Source: Ursus arctos
Taxonomy: Eukaryota; Chordata; Mammalia; Carnivora; Ursidae
Reading direction: 5' to 3'
Assembly: GCF_023065955.2 (NCBI RefSeq)
Contig: NW_026622974.1
Coordinates: 27,001,718 to 27,065,717, forward strand
Length of the DNA stretch: 64,000 nt
Below, one piece after another: positions 1-11,639 of the stretch. The position numbers and the translations under genes were made by a program. Each line of letters opens with the position of its first letter. Positions within the stretch are counted from its first letter, which is position 1. Under the pieces are notes generated by a model. It was given only the letters and a program-made list of their open reading frames with translations. It was not told where the DNA came from and ran no database searches.

Positions 1-94
1 GAAAGCATGATCAAATCAGTGTGGAATGATATATGATATTTGATGTGATTCATTAATTGATATAATCATGGAACTCCTAGAAGTGTAAAACAAT

Positions 95-237
95 GAGGAT
101 CTTAGAGATTATTTTGTCTGGGCCTGGTCTACAGATCAGGAAACTGTAGCAGTCCATGAAAATGAAGGGCTATGTTCGAGGTCCCAGAGGTACTGGGCCT
201 AGAGCCAGGATAAAACCCCAACCTCTGGTTCTTAGTT
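95..237 (-). repeat. MIR SINE fragment, antisense
   Basis: The stretch reads like the reverse complement of a mammalian MIR: 'cagatcaggaaactg', then a degenerate 'gttcgaggtccc', then 'gagccaggataaaaccccaacc'. These match the order of the MIR core and 5' end seen antisense. It is heavily diverged, as expected of a repeat of this age, and no TSD remains. Confidence 0.6.
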
Positions 238-417
238 CGTTGCTTCTCCTTCTCTCCACTCTTATTTCTCCTTCTTAGAGTCAGGTATATCTATTAAGTG
301 ATTGTATATTTTACATTTAAATTTATGAGTATAGTAGTTACAATCCTATGGGTAAGCATCTTGCAGAGAATAAAGCAGCAAAATAGGAAGTGTATAAATT
401 TAGAAACAGGATAGATA

Positions 418-612
418 ATGACCAAATACCAGTTCTGTCATTTTCTGGCTGTGATATTGGACAAGCTATTTAATCCCTCTAAATTTTAGTTTTCTCATCT
501 GCAAAACAGAGATTATAAAAATAACCATGGAGTGAGAGTTAAGTGAATTGATTACTATATAGAACTGAGAACAGTGCCTGGCCCCATAGTAGGAGCCCAA
601 TAAGAGAGATGT
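418..612 (+). repeat. MIR SINE, sense
   Basis: The canonical MIR order is recognisable: 'ttctggctgtgatattgg', 'caagctatttaatccctct', 'ttctcatctgcaaaac', and at the 3' end 'cagtgcctggccccatag' followed by 'gagcccaataag'. The copy is nearly full length and diverged. The 5' edge is approximate. Confidence 0.8.
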
Positions 613-867
613 ACAACAATTATCAAATGTCGTCTTCTCCTTTATCTAAAACAAATACCTTTTTTACCTTTATGCTTAAAATAATTACTTTCTCTTATTT
701 GGCTGTTATTTTAGGTTTTTGATAAGTCTTACAAACAGATAAGTTTATAAATAGGTTTAAAGTGTGCATTTGATTTTCATGGTTTGTTTTTTTAATCCGG
801 ATCTGGTTCTCCGCCTGGAGTTGCGAACAAGTGAGTGTGTATTTACAAAGGCATTTAAGTGTCGCAG

Positions 868-1066
868 ACCAGTATTTCTCAAAGCCTGACCTTAGATCAC
901 TTGCACAAGAATCACTTGAAGGGGTGGGTTCAAAAAAAGGAGGATTCCCAGGCTCTACAGTAGGCCCGATGAATGCGAATCTCTATGATGAAAGGGCCCA
1001 GGACACTCTATTTTATGACAAACTCAAAGTGTGATTTTCATACATTCTAATCGTTAAGAATCACTG
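868..1066 (+). mobile_element. MER5-type hAT-Charlie nonautonomous DNA transposon
   Basis: It begins 'ccagtatttctcaaag', includes 'caagaatcacttgaagg', 'aggattcccaggctc' and 'gcgaatctctatgatg', and ends 'gttaagaatcactg'. These are the landmarks of the short MER5A/B family, with inverted termini of the CAGTG...CACTG kind. A 67-codon open frame over this region is incidental. A Can-SINE lies immediately downstream. Confidence 0.7.
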
Positions 1067-1071
1067 CTATG

Positions 1072-1292
1072 GATGAATCATTCTTTTTAGATTATTTGTT
1101 TGAGAGAGACAGTGTGTACATGCAGGGGGAGGGGCAAAGGGAGAGGGAGAGATTCCCAAGCAGACTTCACCCTGGTCACAGAGCCCAACTCGGGGTTTGA
1201 TCCCACTACCCCAAGATCATAACCTAAGCCAAAACCAAGAGTCCGATGCCCAACCGACTGAGCCACCCAGGTGCCCCTAGATGAATCATTCT
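1072..1292 (-). mobile_element. Can-SINE (tRNA-derived carnivore SINE) with 13-bp TSD
   Basis: The SINE body occupies 1085-1279 antisense. The tRNA-like head is on the right ('gactgagccacccaggtgcccc') and the degraded A/T-rich tail on the left ('agattatttgttt'). A perfect 13-bp duplication, 'gatgaatcattct', lies at 1072-1084 and 1280-1292, which proves a complete retroposition. Internal divergence ('gaccctggtcacagag') suggests an older carnivore subfamily. Confidence 0.95.
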
Positions 1293-1435
1293 AAATGCCA
1301 GATTACTCAACCTAAAGTATTACTTTCGTTATTCTATTTCCCTGTTTAAATAGTTATTAGTAGTTCTTGCTAATCTCCAGTTTGGTAAAGAGGGTCATCC
1401 ACTATCAGGTTGTGTGAACTTGCCTAGTTAGTCTT

Positions 1436-1905
1436 GTGATAGGCTGGAAAATGTCTCCCAAAAGATGTCCATGTCCTAATATCCAGAATCTGGAAATAGG
1501 GTACTTAGAATATGGCAAAGGGACTTCGCAGATGTGCTTAAATTAAGGATCATGTGATAGACATTATCCTGGCTATTGAGGTGAGCCCATGTAATCATAG
1601 TTGTCCATATCAGAGAGGCAGGAGGAACAGATAGTATGTGAAGATAGAAGCAAGAGATTGGAGTGATGGCAGGAAGGGGTCTTGAGCCTAGGAAGGCATA
1701 TAACTTCTAGTAGCTGAGAGGGGAAAGGAAACAAATTCTCCCCTCACAGCCTCCAGAAAGAACCAGCCCTGCTGACACCTTGACTTTAGCCCAGTGAGAG
1801 TGATTCTGGACTTCCAATCTCTGGAACCATAAGATACTAGATTTGTGCTGTTTTAATCCAATATTCTGGTGGTAATTTGCTGCAGCAGCAATAGAAGACT
1901 AGTAC
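1436..1905 (+). mobile_element. MLT1-type MaLR solo LTR, sense
   Basis: The order of landmarks fits the ERVL-MaLR MLT1 LTR: 'ggctggaaaatgtctccc', 'gatgtccatgtcctaat', 'gcaaagggacttcgcag', 'cagccctgctgacacc', 'ggacttccaatctctgg', and the terminal 'agaagactagtacc'. There is no internal coding sequence next to it, so it is a solo or truncated LTR. Edges are within a few bases. Confidence 0.85.
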
Positions 1906-2199
1906 CTTGGTTTTCTCCTACCACTCATCTTTTCTGATCTTTGGCTCCCCTCTCACTGGTTCTTACACTCTCCCTGAACCTTGCCTTGTGCTTTCTCTTC
2001 TCTGAGCTGTGTTCACTTTCCACCTACCAGGCATGCTCTTTTTATTGTTGTTGTTTGCCTTCTGTCTGTCAGGCGGGAGTGATTTTCCCTTCTCTGAAGT
2101 TCTAAGGTAATCAGGACCTGTGCAATTTATTGTGCATCCAATTATGAAAATCCCCATTGGGGAATGGGTAAGCACAGAATCTCCCAAATCAGAACTCCC

Positions 2200-2290
2200 A
2201 AGTTTAGATCCTGATTCCACCACAACTGTGTAGAGAAGTTTCTTACACCCTCCAAGTCTCAGTGTCTTCGTTTCTATCAACCTCATAAAA
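2200..2290 (+). repeat. Possible MIR fragment
   Basis: 'tagatcctgattccacc', then 'tgtgtagagaag' and 'tctcagtgtcttcgtttc' follow the 5' half of MIR in sense orientation. The copy is short and strongly diverged, and the second half is not recognisable. Confidence 0.45.
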
Positions 2291-2552
2291 TCATGAAGTC
2301 TAGAGATGCTTCACATAAAAGTGAATTGGCGTGGTGGCTAAATCAGAGTAAGGACTCTGTATGTGTTGGTGAATTGTCATTCAGCATATCTCTGGTTATT
2401 ATCTTGAAGAGCTATTCAGCCATATTGTTTACATTTTAATGCGTTTGTGTTTTTGTTTCCCTGTCTGTTAACTACATGAAAGTAAGTGTGATAGTAATTA
2501 TAACAACAAATAACAATAATAACAATAGTGAAGTGATGAAAGGAGCACGATT

Positions 2553-2755
2553 TTGGAAGGCATTGTTTCAGTTCTAGCTTCACAATTTACTGGCTGTCTT
2601 AAAAGAAAAGAAATTGCGTTTCTTCATCTGTAGAATGGGAATAATAACGATATTTACCTCTTAAAATTGATGTCAGGATTAAGTAAAACGATCAGTTTAA
2701 ATCTTAGCACCTAGAACATGGTGCGAGTTGAGTACATGTTAACCATGGCAATCAG
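2553..2755 (+). repeat. MIR SINE, sense
   Basis: MIR landmarks in order: 'agttctagcttcacaattt', 'actggctgtc', 'tttcttcatctgtagaatgg', 'gataataacg'-like text, 'ttagcacctagaacatggtg' and 'gagtacatgttaacc'. An internal A-rich interruption (about 2598-2612) has replaced the usual 'gtgaccttgggc' segment. Confidence 0.7.
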
Positions 2756-3936
2756 TGTTTAATTTTCTTTTTACTTGTCTTTATTCTGTAATTAATCTTG
2801 ACATTCCTGTTACATTATATATGGCAATGGTATGAGAAGTGAGGGGAAGAAAATTGGGCATGTGTCTAATATATTGAGTTTGCTATTAGATGTGTTACAG
2901 AGTATGAGTCCTACAGGCTTTTAGGGCTTGCTGTTGGATTAATGCTCAAACTACAGAAGTGTGCAGGAAACACATAAAACTTGGCTGCTTTCCTCCCTTC
3001 CTCCCTCTCTCCCTTTCTTCCTTCCTTCCTTCCTCTCTTTCATCTCAGGTGATTGTATGAATAGTTTGGTATTTTAAGTACTTTGAATACATTAGATTTT
3101 GGAACCATTTTTGAAAAAAAAAAAATCTGTGATTCAATACATTGCCATTCATCATTACCTTCCCTTTACAACCCTTCCTGCTATTTTAGTGCAGACGAGA
3201 GCTCTCCTATCCCAGCTAATTTGAATTCATTTTTCAAATGAGAGTTCATAAGTGACTATGCTAAAATTAAGGTCTGTTACATTTTCTGCACTTCCTTTGT
3301 CTGCTAATGTTATAATATGATTTTTAAGTAATTGGGTTTCTTTTGACATGATTTCTTATTTAGAAACTCTGGCTTATTTGCAAGTCTTTCATCTATACAT
3401 GTTTATATATTTTATATAGATATTTTCTCCCTGGTTGCCATCTAATTATTTTAGAGAGACTTGGAATTACTCATTTTTATTTAAGCCATAAAAATAGCTG
3501 TATATCACTAAGGAAGTATGAATACAAGAATGCTAGGGAAATTTGGTAGTAAATGTTTTTGTCATTAAAAGCAAGAAGGGAAAATGAAACTAATTCGCAT
3601 AAAGAAAAAGAATAAGTCTATTTAAATGTACTAAATAGATGCCTCAGAACTCATGCTTTGTCATTTATTATTCTTAAAGCAAAGAAAGATTACATCCTCT
3701 TCTTACTCCTTTGGCCACTTTTATTCAAACACTTAATTTTGTAATTTAGGGGATCAGATTTAAAAGGCAACTGGGAATTTCCGTCATGACCTGTGGGATA
3801 GTCTATTCCTTGTGTATTCTTCCTAGACTACAGAATGGCATCATAGTGGTTACAGGCTAGCCCTGGAAACCTTTCTTAGTGACCAGGTGTCTTGGAAAAT
3901 TGTTCATTTTGCCCTAAGGAGACATTCTGACTCTAG

Positions 3937-3940
<4 letters not shown>
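2756..3940. other. Stretch with no recognisable gene or family repeat
   Basis: Apart from the pyrimidine tract at 2992-3042, I see no repeat family, RNA gene or credible coding exon here. The sequence is AT-rich and all open frames are short. Confidence 0.5.
2992..3042. repeat. Pyrimidine (CCTT/CCCT) simple repeat
   Basis: A run of C and T only, dominated by cctt and ccct units, sits in otherwise unique AT-rich sequence. Such polypurine/polypyrimidine tracts can be length-variable. A short poly(A) run follows at 3114-3124. Confidence 0.85.

Positions 3941-3978
<38 letters not shown>
3941..3978. repeat. (AC)19 microsatellite
   Basis: An uninterrupted AC dinucleotide run of 38 bases. The two antisense open frames across it that encode Cys-Val repeats are artefacts of this run. 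It is likely to be length-polymorphic. Confidence 0.97.
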
Positions 3979-3979
<1 letters not shown>

Positions 3980-4503
3980 AAGTGAATTTAAAATGAGAAA
4001 TGGAGACTTCATCTGACAAAATAGAAAATGTTTGCCCGTTGAGAGATTTATGGGCCCGTGTTCTCCTTGGCCACAATACGTGAGTGCCATCACTGAGAAG
4101 TGAGAGGCAGTGCTGAACAAAAACCATACTACTTTACAGACTTGGTGAGAGTAATTTTACTCATGAATAAGCAACAGCTCATGCTTGTGCAAAATGTCCA
4201 TCTGTGCCCTCTCATTGTGGCTCTCTCTCATTAAAAAGAGGCATTTGAAGCCAAATAGAAAATATATTGTTTAATTTACCGTAGATTTCAGAGCAGAAAT
4301 ACGAGTTTTGTTTTACCTTGTAACGTGATTACATTTAACAAATTTAAACAACTCAATATAATCCTAATGTATTAGTTCATCCATTATGAAATTAACAACT
4401 TATCTTAAAGAATATGTTAAAATTGGTTTCTTAAATACTAAAATAAGGATGAATTTTTATCTAAAAAAATTTCCCTACTTTTCCCCTAGACATAATTTGT
4501 TTT

Positions 4504-4738
4504 AAAAAATCATCTAACAGAGGGGCTCCTGAGTGGCACAGTCGATTAAGCTTCCAACTCTTGGTTTCCACTTAGATCATGATTTTGGGATCGTGGGATG
4601 GAGCCCCATGTCCAGCTCCATGCTCAGCAGGTCTGCTTGGGATTCTCTCTCTCCCTCTTCCTCTGCTGCTCCCCCCCACCACGTGCTCTCTCTAACTCTC
4701 TCAAATAAACAAACCTTAAAAAAATCATCTAATAGAAG
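4504..4738 (+). mobile_element. Can-SINE, older subfamily, sense, with TSD
   Basis: The body at 4523-4720 runs from 'gggctcctgagtggcacag' through 'ttccaactcttggtttcc', 'gattttgggatcgtggg' and 'gattctctctctccctct' to 'ctctcaaataaac'. The flanks are 'aaaatcatctaacagag' on the left and 'aaaatcatctaatagaag' on the right, a long TSD with one c/t difference. The 'gactcttggttt' wording marks an older subfamily than the copy at 38224. Confidence 0.95.
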
Positions 4739-4963
4739 AACCATGATATCTTCCCAAATAGTCTTTTTAATGCAATATTAAATTATATTGTAATCTAGTT
4801 GGTGACAAAATAACACTGAGTTATAATCAACTCTTAATATATAAATATATATTCCCAAAATGTATAAACTCTTAACATATTTAATGAAGTTCAAGTAGCC
4901 ATCATTTTTCCTATGTTTCCCAAAAATGAATTGATCATATTGATTGCTGATTTTGGGGGAATT

Positions 4964-5225
4964 TCACTGATTAATTTTATTTTTTTATTTTTATTTTATT
5001 TTTTTGAATAATAATATTTTTTATTATATTATGTTAGTCACCATACAGTACATCCCTAGTTTTTGATGTAATGTTCCATGATTCATTAGTTGCGTATAAC
5101 ACCCAGTGCACCATGCAATACGTGCCCTCCTTACTACCCATCACCAGCCTATCCCATTCCCCCACTCTCCTCCCCTCTGAAGCCCTCAGTTTGTTTCTAT
5201 GGACTCTGAGAAACTCACTGATTAA
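4964..5225 (-). mobile_element. Short carnivore LINE-1 3' end with inverted 5' tip
   Basis: An antisense LINE-1 3' end lies between perfect 11-bp duplications 'tcactgattaa' (4964-4974 and 5215-5225). It starts with a T-rich tail and continues 'gttagtcaccatacagtac', 'gcgtataacacccagtgc' and 'ctctgaagccctcagtttg'. The last 18 bases before the right TSD (5197-5214, 'ctatggactctgagaaac') are the reverse complement of what should follow in the family, an inverted 5' tip. It encodes no protein. The 62-codon open frame at 5071 is incidental. Confidence 0.9.
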
Positions 5226-5888
5226 AGTAGTACATATGGTGGGCTTGACTTTTCTTTAGTAAGAGTAGTAGGAAAAAATAATTTCTATAAGAATCATTTT
5301 TAATTGCCAAAGAGAGTATAACCTAGTTATTTTTATTCTTAGCAAGAATCCCATTTTAGATTAGAATATTTGAATTTTACAGTGAAAATAAGTTATAAAA
5401 TCAGATATAATTTATCAGTTTATGATGTAACAAAAATGAATACATCATTGTCATCTCTTAGTACAGTTTCCAAAAATGCCCTATTTCCAAAGTAATTTGT
5501 ATGCATAATGCATGCATCTATTATATATAAAAGTTTTTATCTCACATAATCTAAAAAAATATGAAATTTGGTAATTTTTTTACTTAATAACATGATTTAT
5601 CAGAGAAAAGATATTTACAAACTATCGATAAAATCTGGTTTTTAATATTGTCACTTTCACACAACAAATGACTTCTTTTCATAAATTTCATTGTTAAAAA
5701 TAAATAGGGCACCTTTTAAAACTCTCGTCAAAGGTGACTGGCCAATGCAGGGGTTGCAAAGGGAGGTGAAAGGGTGATCAGAAAGCAATGGAGAATAGAT
5801 TATGAAATGTTATTTTATATATATATTTATTTAATTCTGTTTTGTGATTAAAGGAAAGAAAAACGAGGGAGGAATAAAATTAAGAGAC
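5226..5888. other. AT-rich stretch, nothing recognised
   Basis: Unique, very AT-rich sequence containing short A/T runs and a (TA) patch at about 5815-5825. I see no gene or repeat family. Confidence 0.5.
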
Positions 5889-6227
5889 TGTTATGGACTG
5901 TGTTCTCCCAAAATATGTATGTTGAAATCCTAACCCCCAATGTGGTGATAGTAGGAGGTGGGGCCTTTGGGAGGTAATCAGGTTATACAGGTGGAGCACT
6001 CTTGAATGAAATCAGTGCACTTAGGAGAGGAGACATGAGAGTTCACTCTGGCTCTCTGCTCTCCACCATATGAGGATACAATGAGAAGATGGCCATCTAT
6101 GATGGCCCTCCAGATGTTCCAGCACCTTGATCTTGGAATTCCAGCCTCTAAAGCTATGAGAAAGAAATGTGTGTTATGTACGCTACCCAGTCTATGATAA
6201 TTTGTTATAGCCACCCTAGCTAAGATA
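5889..6227 (+). mobile_element. MLT1-type MaLR solo LTR, sense
   Basis: It begins 'tgttatggactgtgttctcc' and continues 'gttgaaatcctaaccccc', 'gtaggaggtggggcctttg', 'accatatgaggatacaatg', 'gcaccttgatcttggaattc' and 'acccagtctatgataatttg'. All are landmarks of the ERVL-MaLR MLT1 LTR. It is compact and better preserved than the copy at 1436. The 78-codon antisense open frame inside it is not a gene. Confidence 0.9.
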
Positions 6228-6248
6228 GAAATAGAATATAAAAAGAGA

Positions 6249-6407
6249 GATCATGATCTCAGGGTCCTGGGACCGAGCCCCATGTTTGTTGGGCTCCCTG
6301 CTCAATGGGGAGTCTGCTTCTCCCTCTCCCTCTGCCCCTCCCCACTGCTCGTGCTCTCTCTCTCTTGCTCTCTCTCACAAATAAATAAAATCTTAAAAAA
6401 AAAAAAA
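6249..6407 (+). mobile_element. 5'-truncated Can-SINE, sense
   Basis: It starts inside the SINE at 'gatcatgatctcagggtcc', lacking the A-box head, and runs through 'tctgcttctccctctccc' to 'acaaataaataaaatctt' and an A13 tail. The flanking 'aaaaagag' occurs on both sides but is too A-rich to call a TSD firmly. Confidence 0.9.
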
Positions 6408-6410
6408 GAG

Positions 6411-7239
6411 TAAAGACAGAATGAAGGCCTTAAGTTCTGTGGCATGTTGATTAAAGATAAGCTGTTCAGATCACTGTTATTCATGGCATGCAGGAAAAGT
6501 AGTTTCTTTTCAAAATATTAATCAGCTGGTCAGCTACTATAATCATTCAGTCCTTACACGTTGAAAAGCTTTCTTGAAATGGGGCTGATGTAACCATCAG
6601 TGTTTAACTGTGATGGGATCACGTTCTGTATGTAGCACCGCAGGGTCTCAGTATGACCTGCCATAGGGGCAGGAGGGATGAGCCATGAGCTGTTCTGAGC
6701 AGTAACATTTCCCATAGAGTCACTTTTAGCGCATGGACTGGAGATTTCTACTTTTCATTTTGATCAAGATTTATGGGGAAATAATAAGTGCAGGAAATGT
6801 CAAGCCCATCTCTGAGGTAATAATTTCCAGTTTTTGTTATAAAGATTTTCATTGTGTAATATCCAAACATTGTTCTTAATATTAAATAAAATATTTTCAC
6901 ATGTAAAGTTGATGATAGCATTTATGTACTTAGTGCCTCCTGCCTCTCAGAGAATATCCCTATGTCATTTTCTGTGAAGCAGTCAGTTGGTTTCACAAGT
7001 TTTCTGGATCTTTTTGGACATTTGTAGACATGTACTGAATAGCAATGACTTGCCAACAATTGCCCCTGATATAAGGTGGAATCAATTTCTAGCATCTGTT
7101 ATTTCCTCAATAATTCTTTAGATTCCTGAATTGGTATTAATTAGCTCTTAGCTGTTACCACAATAATACTGGATAATAGATTCCCTAATCTCCAGGAGCA
7201 TTCAGGAACCATTTATTTCTTCCTCACACATGGGCTGGG
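6411..7239. other. Stretch with no recognised element
   Basis: Unique sequence of ordinary composition with no credible coding exon, RNA gene or repeat family that I can recognise. Confidence 0.45.
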
Positions 7240-7625
7240 CCAGTTGAAATTTTGATGATCTAGACTGCCCTCAGCACGGCGTGGCTTTAAGTTGCGTATT
7301 TGATCTAAGTTGACTGTACCTTTCTTTTATCTTCCTTGGACCAGAAGCTATGTGAAGCATTGTCTTCTCATGGTAAAAGGCAGAGTAAATATGCTAAAGC
7401 CCAACCAGGCAAGAACCCTTTAACGCTCTGCTTATGTACTTCTGTGAACATTCTCCTGGTCAAAGCAAATCACATGGGCAAGCCTAACATCAATGAGGGG
7501 AAAAAAAATTATTTGATTCTAGTGGCAGGTTCTGCACAGTCATGTGGAATATGGCATAGCTCTGGAAAAAAGTGGGGAATTGGGAACAACAATGCAATCT
7601 GCCATGCTTCACCTTCTAGATCGCA
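7240..7625. repeat. Ancient mammalian repeat, unclassified (family F)
   Basis: The text 'gtcaaagcaaatcacatgg', 'gcaagcctaacatcaatg', 'gaacaacaatgcaatctgcc' and, earlier, 'ccttggaccagaagc' follows a common ancient interspersed repeat that I recognise by pattern but cannot name. A similar piece, 'ggccagagcaaggcacatgg', lies at 17547. The 145-codon frame at 7336-7773 runs mostly through this repeat, so it is not supported as a gene. Confidence 0.5.
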
Positions 7626-8189
7626 ATTACTAAAGTGCCTTCCACACACAAAATACCTTAATTCTAATCATCTCCTTTCACCAGACGTCCTAGAATTGTC
7701 ATTAATTTATGGAATCAGTTTTGAAGTCCGAGATTTTCTGATTTGTGTCAGTTCTAGATGCAGCCTTTCCTGATCTGAAACCTTGTGAATTTAAGAGACA
7801 AGTTATCTAATCCTCCCCCATGATGAACAATCTTCCAACATGTAATTGTGAAATAGGAACAGGGTAGCCACTGTGAACACTCCATTGAAAAAAAGATGAC
7901 AGTGAGAGGCACATTGCAGTCACTGGTCCTTAATAATTCCGAAATCCCACTGGATGAATGTTGCCAGGTCTCCCTATCCTGGAGAAGGGGAATATCCTTT
8001 AATTAGGTACTGATTCTGCTCCTTGGGAATTAGCTAAATAGGGAATGAGGTTGTAGCAACTCTTCTCTTGGTGAGTGTATTCAGAAGCATCACGATTTTT
8101 AAGACAAGAAAAGAAAAAAAACCTTTATTTTTAAATTTATTTTTGGCTTTTTAATTCTTCTTTAATCTTCTAGGACATAATTACACAGG

Positions 8190-9835
8190 TCTCTAGATTC
8201 GTAAAAGTCTCAATGATATGTATACATAATCTTTCTTTTATGAAAAATTATTCAATTTTTTGACTAGGTAATATATTTTAATGACCCAAGCATCAAAAAT
8301 TATACAAAGGTATAGAGTGAACCATCTACCTCCCAGTATATTCCCATTTTTCTTCTTTTTTTCACACAGAATTGTAATAGACTATAAGAGTTATGTAATG
8401 TTCCTTTTTTCACTTGAGGTATCATAGATTTTCTCACATCACAGAAAGAACTCTCTCATAATTTTTTAGAGCTGTATTTTATTTCATTTAATGGATATAC
8501 CATGGTTCTTAATTCGTTTTCCGTCAAAGGACAGTTACAGCATTCCAGATGTTTGGCTATTACAGATAATGTTGCAATAAATAATCTTGTATGCCTGTCT
8601 TTAGGCACATTGGTTAGTATATTTATAGGAAAAAAAACCCAAAAGTGGAAATGTTGAGCCAAAGGGTTTATGAGTGTGCAATTTTGAAAGAAACTACCAA
8701 ATTGTCTTTGATGGAATTTCTAACAATATTGCTCCCACCAATAATACAGAGTGGACCTCTTTTTCTATGACCTTGTCAATAGTATGTTAGCAAACTCTTG
8801 GAATTTGGCCAATTTCCTAAGTGAAAAATGAAGTTGCATTTCTTTTGCTATGAATGAGGAAGAGCTTATTTCATGTATTTAGGAGCTGTTTGTATTTTTT
8901 TTAATTTATATTAACTGTTCTTAGACTGACCAAGTTTCATTGTGTTGCTAGTTTTTGTCTTATTGCCTTAAATAGATATTGGGTAAATGAGTATTTTGTA
9001 GGAGCTGCATGTATACCTAGGAAATTAGTCCTTTTAAGGTTACTTGAATCGTAAATATTTTTCAAATGTATTGACTTTCTTTATAGTTTTTTAAAAACTA
9101 CTTAGAATTTTATTTATTTTTCTTTAACATGGCCTAATTTATCAATTTTTCGTTTATGTCTTCTAGATTTTGTATAACAGAAAAGACTTTTTCCACTTTA
9201 ACGTTATAAAAAGAATTCTTATCCTTTCTTCTAGTACTTTTACTATTTTGTTTTATTACATTTAGTCTGATTCTTGCAAAAAAAATTTTTGGTGTATGTA
9301 TAAGTTAGAGATTCACTTTTTTATCCTTACGGCTACCTGGTTTTCTTAATACCACTTAATTGTATAGTCCATCTTTTCTCCATGAATATGAAATGCCACA
9401 TTTTATCATATACTAAAATTTTGGTTTTTTTAGAGTCTATTTCTGAAGTTTATTTTTTCCTTAAACTCACATCTCTGTTCATGTAATAGTTCCGTATTGG
9501 TTTCATTACTGAGGGTTTCTGGTGTTTTATGTGGTAGTTACTCATTTCTCATTCTTGCTTCCAGAATTTCCCTGGATGTTCTTGTTTATTTATTTTTCTA
9601 TATAAACCTTAGAGTAATTGTATTTCATCCTGGAAAATAAATATTGATTTCTTTTGGGATGTCATTACATTTACAAAATAGCTTTCAGAAGATGCATGTC
9701 TTTATGGTGAGGTTCCTGTCCAAGAACATGGTATGTGTTTCTTTTTGTTCAGGTTGTCTTTTATGTCCTTTAGAAGCATTTTTAAAGCCTTCTCCATGTG
9801 GTCCTCATAGATTTCTGATTAAGTGCTTTTCTTTC
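8190..9835 (-). mobile_element. Old LINE-1 (L1M-type) 3' region, antisense
   Basis: Antisense LINE-1 signatures run through the segment: 'atggatataccatggttc', 'gataatgttgcaataaat', 'tgagccaaagggtttatg', 'aaactaccaaattgtc', 'cctggatgttcttg' and 'tttgggatgtcattac'. Together they represent an ancient L1M 3' untranslated region and the end of ORF2. Numerous stops make it non-functional. Edges are approximate and no TSD was found. Confidence 0.75.
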
Positions 9836-10154
9836 TGATTCAATGTATGGCTTAGCATATGTGATGCTGAGAAGGAAGGACTTGCTAGCTGTTTCAATCC
9901 TAGCTCTACATGCAGATTCCTGCAGGACTAGAAGAAACAGATAATGTAGTAAAAAGGCATATGAAAGTTTTAAGTGCAAATGAGGGGACAGGTGGGGAAG
10001 TGTAGCATACCTGATGCTAACTAGCTTCCGTCATCCTATCCAATGAAAGCCACCAGATTTGTCTGGCACACACAGCATGGGAAAAGCACAATGTACCTAG
10101 AAGGGCCACAGAAGGCAGAACAGTTGTCATTTAGAAGTGGATCTAAGAATGTTT

Positions 10155-10460
10155 ATCAATTAGAATTGGCTGCATGTGATGGCTATCCCAAATAATAGTG
10201 ACTTTAAACTGAGATAGATGTTTGTTTTTGTCTCCTATGCATGAGTTCTGGGTGTTGGCGCTCCAGCCCCGGTGTGGTCATTTCATAAACGTCAGTGATG
10301 TAGGCTCCTTATTTCTTTTTCTGCCACTATCTTTAGTGTATGGTTTTTATCTTCAAGTTTGCCTTGTGGTGAGATGGCTGAAGAAGCTCTTGCCAAAATG
10401 CCCATTTCAGGCTTGAGGACAAAGAAGGAGGAGCCGGGCAAAAAGTGCACCACCAGGCTA
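10155..10460 (+). repeat. Ancient mammalian repeat, unclassified (family B)
   Basis: 'gtgatggctatcccaaata', then 'tctcctatgcatgagttctg', 'gtggtcatttcataaacgtc', 'tgccttgtggtgagatggctg' (shown in part) and 'aagctcttgccaaaatgcc' follow the order of the copies at 52895 and 62670. I recognise it as a common ancient repeat but cannot assign a name. A 64-codon frame over it is incidental. Confidence 0.5.
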
Positions 10461-11639
10461 AACCAACCCTCTTTTAAAGCCTCGCTTTTTTCACTTCCCC
10501 CTCCTGATCTGTAGAAGGGGCTACTCCCAAGAATATGGGAGTCTGCTAGTAAGGAAGAAGGGGGAGATGGATTTCAGGAAAGCGACTTCCAGTCCCTGCC
10601 ACGACAAGAACATTTTTTCATTTTCTCCTCAAAGTGCGGTGAGAAAGGAGAAGGAAAATCCCAAGAGGAAAATAGGAAAGTGAAAAAAGTGAGTGCAGTT
10701 TGATTTTTTTTTACAGCTTAGGATCATTTAAAACAACCCAGTGTTCAGCGAACTCTGAACTGGAAATCACTGCTTTGGTCTTTTAGTTTTTCAGCTCTGA
10801 AATGTTTTCAAGCGGAATTGGGTCACATGTTCTCTTTTTCTTCTTTAGACTTGAGGAACCTCAGTAAGAAGTTAAAATATAATCCCCAAAGGGCACAGTT
10901 TGTACAGGGCTCACAAAGATGATTAAGACACGGTCTCTGCCTGTGGACTCTGAGTGCTTCCAGAAAATATAGATGACTTTTTTTCTTTATGGAAGCCACT
11001 AGACTGATCAGAGTTAGAAGCAGCTTTCTGAGGGGGCCTGAGGGAAAGTGTGGGTAGGTGTGGGAGGGTGTGTCTTATCCTGTGGGTCTTGTAGTAGGGC
11101 TGTGAGAGATAGGGGGTGCTGGAAGGGAAGGAGGGAGATGGAGAACATGAAATGTATTATTTACAATCTGGGTGAAAAAGTTTGAAACATAGCTTAGAGG
11201 GCAAAAATAATCTGTCAGTGCAAGAGGACTGAGGACACTGACCCTCCACATCCTTCAGACCCAAAACAGCCTCTGGCACCGGAAGCCTCACTTACCTCGG
11301 GGAGGAGTTCTGGGGCTGCTTTAAATTCTCAGAGGCTTCCCTCTGTTATAGAATTCAGATATTTTCGTGTGTAATATAATTTTATTCTTTAAACGACTAT
11401 AAATATACCAAAATGTTACATTAAATTTTAGGTTCTCAACTGTAGCCATTTAAGATTTTTCAGTATATCCAAAACAGTATGCAAATAAGACTTTCAATTC
11501 ACATATTTCTTAGAATATCTTATTTTTCTCCACTTTGTTTTTCTTTTTGCTCTTGTATTGGATTTATTACATTACTTTCCATTGTAAACTGTAAGAACTT
11601 GCATGGTCGCATGGAAAAAGTATTTTTAAAAGGAATTAG
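10461..11639. other. Mostly unique stretch
   Basis: Unique sequence without a credible exon. The segment 'gatgattaagacacggtctctg' at about 10918 resembles a small fragment of an ancient repeat. Otherwise nothing is recognised. Confidence 0.4.

Noticed and set aside
3914..4127. Two antisense frames with Cys-Val repeats
   Set aside because: They are translations of the AC microsatellite. The same applies to the frames at 48383, 50671, 50716 and 62955.
7336..7773. 145-codon open frame, the longest in the window
   Set aside because: It runs mainly through the ancient repeat at 7240-7625, has no recognisable domain, and has ordinary AT-rich base use. I see no splice or promoter context.
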